This document shows positions 7,201 through 8,115 of a DNA stretch of 8,115 bases, in pieces. This stretch comes from an uncultured Oscillospiraceae bacterium (GTDB lineage: Bacteria > Bacillota > Clostridia > Oscillospirales > Oscillospiraceae). Position 1 is the stretch's first letter; the number at the start of each line of letters is the position of its first letter. The notes under the pieces are model-generated. The model saw only the letters and a list, made by a program, of their open reading frames with translations, did not search any database and was not told the origin of the DNA. The stretch covers positions 1 through 8,115 of the forward strand of contig CAAFPE010000017.1 of NCBI GenBank assembly GCA_900764755.1, written 5' to 3'. Both the position numbers and the translations under genes were made by a program.

Positions 7201-7472
7201 CTGCCACTGACGCTGCACTCCAACAGGATGGCGGCCAGATCAGTGACCACATCAATGGCGAAGTGGAAGTCCATCTCCACGCCATTGGAGTGGGTGAACT
7301 CCAGATACTCCATGGTCTGGCGGAAGTCCCAGTTCTGCTTGTTCAGCCCGATCTTGGCAAAAATCTCGCTGAGGGAAATTTCCTCCTTTTTCTGATCCTC
7401 TAAAAATGCCACAAGGTTCAGACTGTCATCGGAACCGCCAATAAAGTTGCCCCAATATTTTTTGATATACAT
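1266..7472 (-). CDS. Giant poly-immunity-type protein: DUF2185/Imm33, TPR, SUKH, DUF4261, SUFU, DUF4253
   Basis: A 2068-aa protein with no signal peptide or membrane segment, so probably cytoplasmic. Domains read by eye: 1-110 unrecognised (MYIKKYWGNFIGGSDDSL start); 187-275 DUF2185/Imm33 (CIATGRITVEGCKVGYCYRE, DSGWRF, AGDE, YMDDPNN); 285-410 TPR-like helices; 425-780 unrecognised, with FELIYFQKHAPKEVLEHWN and GGATGLYCGYVDFIAWD; about 780-805 a Q/D/E/T linker; 810-945 a second TPR-like block similar to the first; 946-955 a basic patch (KRRRSRKKAK); 968-1127 SMI1/KNR4 (SUKH) with FWDDNWYALKEYV, ELGYKLPAAYIWLMKQHNGG, PSAGHDMIFLDYR; 1130-1151 acidic linker; 1154-1401 DUF4261 with NNYMWPDAVKAAREHRGHIM; 1403-1427 acidic linker; 1432-1630 SUFU with VDICIVPPTEERDYYTLVTM, LPADWKL, GHTMDN, IPLYRDELEYK; 1668-1800 unrecognised (NAYNHMAIYLRW); about 1830-2068 DUF4253 with NPWEIFAYLPFGNWNECP and terminal WYFWWD. 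In bacteria these families are immunity or immunity-associated domains of polymorphic toxin systems, several of which bind and block a toxin. The fusion fits a poly-immunity protein; the toxins it would bind are unknown. The start has AGGAGG 8 nt upstream, and the DUF4259 gene stops 3 nt before it. The frame is intact throughout. The SUKH, SUFU, DUF4253 and Imm33 calls are firm, DUF4261 fairly firm; the biological role is inferred. Confidence 0.95.
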   Translation of the reverse strand: MYIKKYWGNFIGGSDDSLNLVAFLEDQKKEEISLSEIFAKIGLNKQNWDFRQTMEYLEFTHSNGVEMDFHFAIDVVTDLAAILLECSVSGSVNLQDLDEYNTPVRRIRITATPEEHDAMNKSMADFAQNPLEYDLSEMMDDEEIQEMARDVEMLRKELYEASGRNRNYHVKAEDVKHLLPDWEGADGCIATGRITVEGCKVGYCYREEPDGGWDSGWRFTAGDESEAYMDDPNNAGIYKLNTICNDDPDIIPLLNTPAPCAFERDENGVFQQIKDWKPDEEEANMDILQQCQKWHEEDKHQKIVDALEAISAEERTPEMDMELARAYNNLADPSEPEGRKLLHQALELMQSHEEELGDTYSWNFRMGYSYFYLDQEGRALRYFEKALELHPGDDPKLNTQQDIEELIDWCRKGISLPQFSECFRERTEDWWETFAEMESELRQMMDEDKNHTRGAELVSQMQETLNLVFDEISFEMGFNGEKYELFLTPEGDKVKLFELIYFQKHAPKEVLEHWNILVGRQPLQNIGLRTEDGWDISGEDVQVWLEEQGENRFAISAYCKKLLPMLREEEGRAWWMLTTLTDQVLGEIPHMRYIDSFDVLEEPRAEPSILMSQLPDALKERGLELSTDPEAYLDSYLGYKMEPNQDPDADWRLDVMAGSTCCVPLINGYLNADNDFMDDLHADGVVAGFFCYPLDTLREEEGSQKIFDFRDKLEEVFTTDEGSEVLNLTGGATGLYCGYVDFIAWDIREALNMAKEFFEGTDIPWAIFHTFRREAGSVPLKQQDDGTETENQDDELDETLTGMDYIPYTQQNAEAFFAQLEQWNDEDEYTRCIQALNAIPEDWRNYRTAYALARALENYAIIGDHDEGTPNYKGDKALLRAIEVLESVREEGQDKAEWNMRMAYGYQYLHACEEKAIPYAQRWAELDPEDENAPAVIRECKAEIRKRRRSRKKAKFVPGDTPFEGFDLTNFWDDNWYALKEYVSDPPSDELIASVEEELGYKLPAAYIWLMKQHNGGIPVNTCYPCDEPTCWAEDHVAITGIFGIGREKSCSLCGELGSQFMIDEWEYPAIGVAICDCPSAGHDMIFLDYRACGPQGEPAVVHVDQENNYKITHLADSFEEFIRGLEHESLYDPDEDVEDLEDDADEEETDHTGVFTGFVLLSKGEWDKEQFIRDMKEKWDITVEEYDASEEKDDDALVFEVGDMLAAVSLATYPIPNGEAELNAENNYMWPDAVKAAREHRGHIMVAVLGKEEKVLEKGKLFTKLVAACCRQKYATGVYTSGVVFEPRFYEGFADMMQEDELPIFNWVWFGLYRSEGGLNGYTYGMDVFGKEEMEVLNTDAEPEDLRDFLASLASYVLACDVTLKDGETIGFSADDKHTITRSPGVSLPEEQMTLKIGYEPVKGDPEDDSCDHSDNEDTQDEEEFSNPEVYTGEEMEAVEGHIEQYFGEVENVFHEIVSPDIHVDICIVPPTEERDYYTLVTMGMGAHRMNVPEELAEYKLERAELAIALPADWKLDRQSMQDERWYWPIRLLKVLARLPIASDTWLGFGHTMDNEEDFAENTKLCAAILTGPQSTEEGGEVGTLPGGEEVNFYQVIPLYRDELEYKMEHDADALLDKMNGISFVVNPTRQNAITRSTLSNDDFDGEMDDASYHLESIEEKGLPIDPINAYNHMAIYLRWCMEHDLMGEEFLAEYGEVAEKVKADPASVDLRAFIQDELDGCLFSVLFNQQGRAFAGYYYGEGDSPYYPADVDDNALRFFGPERYHSDEFQDEAYLFIPFEEDYYQAMAEVIEERFENWQGQDFDEDTLEPSEVAQAIMEYLDCECTYFPSMADDDPIMSAYSYAKRESIQEGFVPVLIKADDETLLECLVMNADPEHDADFYEFDLKTVTEYRQKMLSAPVKDGKAVLEELTGQRKEEAEDDDLNWEEEVLGEMEGGYDNDRFSCYWDSDSHMTYPLILAKIPVKNPWEIFAYLPFGNWNECPDTPELMAVAKYWFQRYGAIPAAMSHDELEFLLPAPVSKEMAMEVATEQYGFCPDIVDQEQDDPTVGNLADVLWQSTVWYFWWD

Positions 7473-7475
7473 CTG

Positions 7476-7946
7476 TCACGCCTCCTGTTCTGAATCCAGT
7501 CGATCAATGAGCTGATTCAAGTGTTCCAACCACGCAGGAGCGATCTCACCGCTGTCCTCGTTCTTCCAAAGATCCACAATCTCACGGATGCCGTCCTCGT
7601 CCGGCACCTCATTTTTGATGTCGGTGAGCTGCCGCAGCAGGAAAGCAAGGGCTTCTTTGGATGCTGTGAAACCGGTGACTTTATCCCATATAGCTTCTTC
7701 ATGATCGTAGTCCAGTTTGCTGTTATCCTTCCATTGGAAATACAGCTCCGCCAGAGCCATCGCAGTATTGTCAAAGAGGAAGTCGATTTGTGAGAAGTCA
7801 GATCCCAGCATGACTTCCTCTTTCATCAGTTCGATCATCTCGCCCAGATCCATTACCGGATGCTCCGGTACATATTCATTTTTGAGGATGTCCAGTACAT
7901 CCAGCCCTTCGTCACGCTCTAATGCTTTTATGCCCCATGCTCCCAT
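7476..7946 (-). CDS. DUF4259-type protein (immunity-associated)
   Basis: A 156-aa soluble, acidic, helical protein. It begins MGAWGIKALERDEGLDVL, the N-terminal signature of DUF4259 (MGAWG followed by an acidic stretch and a D-x-L-D helix), and the length is usual for a single-domain member. There is no signal peptide or membrane segment. Biochemistry is not established; members occur near SUKH, DUF4253 and other immunity-type genes, and the partner here is the giant immunity fusion 3 nt downstream. The start is supported by the family's MGAWG beginning and by GAGAGG at 7954-7959, 7 nt upstream. The gene starts 18 nt after the preceding stop codon, so all three probably share a transcript. 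Sampled lines are lower in GC (23/60 at 7681-7740) than the giant gene. The family call is firm; an immunity role is inferred from association. Confidence 0.9.
   Translation of the reverse strand: MGAWGIKALERDEGLDVLDILKNEYVPEHPVMDLGEMIELMKEEVMLGSDFSQIDFLFDNTAMALAELYFQWKDNSKLDYDHEEAIWDKVTGFTASKEALAFLLRQLTDIKNEVPDEDGIREIVDLWKNEDSGEIAPAWLEHLNQLIDRLDSEQEA
7481..7486 (-). promoter_or_regulatory. Ribosome binding site of the giant gene, inside the DUF4259 gene's last codons
   Basis: AGGAGG on the minus strand lies 8 nt before the ATG at 7472 and within the final codons (EQEA) of the upstream gene, whose TGA is at 7476-7478. With only 3 nt between stop and start, ribosomes finishing the DUF4259 protein are well placed to reinitiate, so the two products are probably translationally coupled. 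The site also fixes the start of the 2068-aa protein. Confidence 0.75.
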
Positions 7947-7964
7947 GTCGGCACCTCTCTTTCT

Positions 7965-8115
7965 TTATTTTCTTACCAAAGTCCCGTTGTCGATGCAGGC
8001 AGCTTCCCGGATGCGCCGGAGGGATTCCGGCTCCAGCAAAAACTCCCGCAGGTTCGGGTCCTCAAAGAAGGACATGGGACGCACCTGTGTCGGCCCGGCA
8101 ACCGCCCACAGCCGC
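7965..8115 (-). CDS. C-terminal 49 codons of an unrecognised gene (runs off right edge)
   Basis: A frame open from the window edge ends at TAA (7965-7967). It reads RLWAVAGPTQVRPMSFFEDP, then NLREFLLEPESLRRIREAAC and IDNGTLVRK-stop. It has ordinary coding character with GC-rich third positions, and its stop lies 18 nt before the DUF4259 start with that gene's Shine-Dalgarno in the gap, so it is probably the upstream gene of the same operon. The end looks like a terminal amphipathic helix. I do not recognise the family, and the diagnostic part lies outside the window. It could be another immunity-type protein, but nothing visible proves it. An internal ATG (MSFFED) could start a 36-aa peptide but lacks a good ribosome site. 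Confidence 0.6.
   Translation of the reverse strand, partial: RLWAVAGPTQVRPMSFFEDPNLREFLLEPESLRRIREAACIDNGTLVRK

Overview
All supportable genes lie on the minus strand, closely spaced and each complete one preceded by a strong Shine-Dalgarno (AGGAGG, GGGAGG or GAGAGG). Reading 5'->3' along the minus strand, from the right edge to the left: (i) the last 49 codons of an unrecognised gene (7965-8115); (ii) a 156-aa DUF4259-type protein (7476-7946); (iii) a very large 2068-aa multidomain protein (1266-7472); (iv) a 258-aa lipoprotein (444-1220); (v) the first 123 codons of an unrecognised helical, charged protein that leaves the window on the left (1-370). I see no tRNA, rRNA, CRISPR array, transposase or IS end. 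No stretch over 300 bases lacks a gene.

The centrepiece is the 2068-aa protein. By eye it is a string of domains that in bacteria belong to the immunity side of polymorphic/contact-dependent toxin systems: DUF2185 (Imm33), SMI1/KNR4 (SUKH), DUF4261, SUFU (suppressor of fused) and a C-terminal DUF4253 ending in the family's WYFWWD signature. These are interleaved with two related TPR-like blocks and three regions I cannot name. This fits what the Aravind group called poly-immunity proteins. With the DUF4259 gene 3 nt upstream, the window looks like a toxin-free immunity island, plausibly giving broad protection against toxins from neighbouring bacteria. That role is inferred, because no toxin is in view.

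The lipoprotein gene is bracketed by a direct repeat about 880 bp apart. Each copy carries the end of a DUF4253 reading frame (STVW-x-FWWD-stop) followed 14-15 nt later by ATGACAGAATA, the start of the left-hand gene. In one copy the DUF4253 end is real and the gene start is a stump; in the other the DUF4253 end is a stump and the gene start is real. This is a scar of duplication/deletion between DUF4253-ending paralogues, with the lower-GC lipoprotein gene between the copies.

Organism: the strong AGGAGG sites, the Gram-positive-style lipoprotein signal, moderately high GC in the large gene, and this class of TPR/SUKH/DUF4253 fusion suggest a gut Clostridia member (Oscillospiraceae or Lachnospiraceae type). 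This is an inference without a phylogenetic marker.
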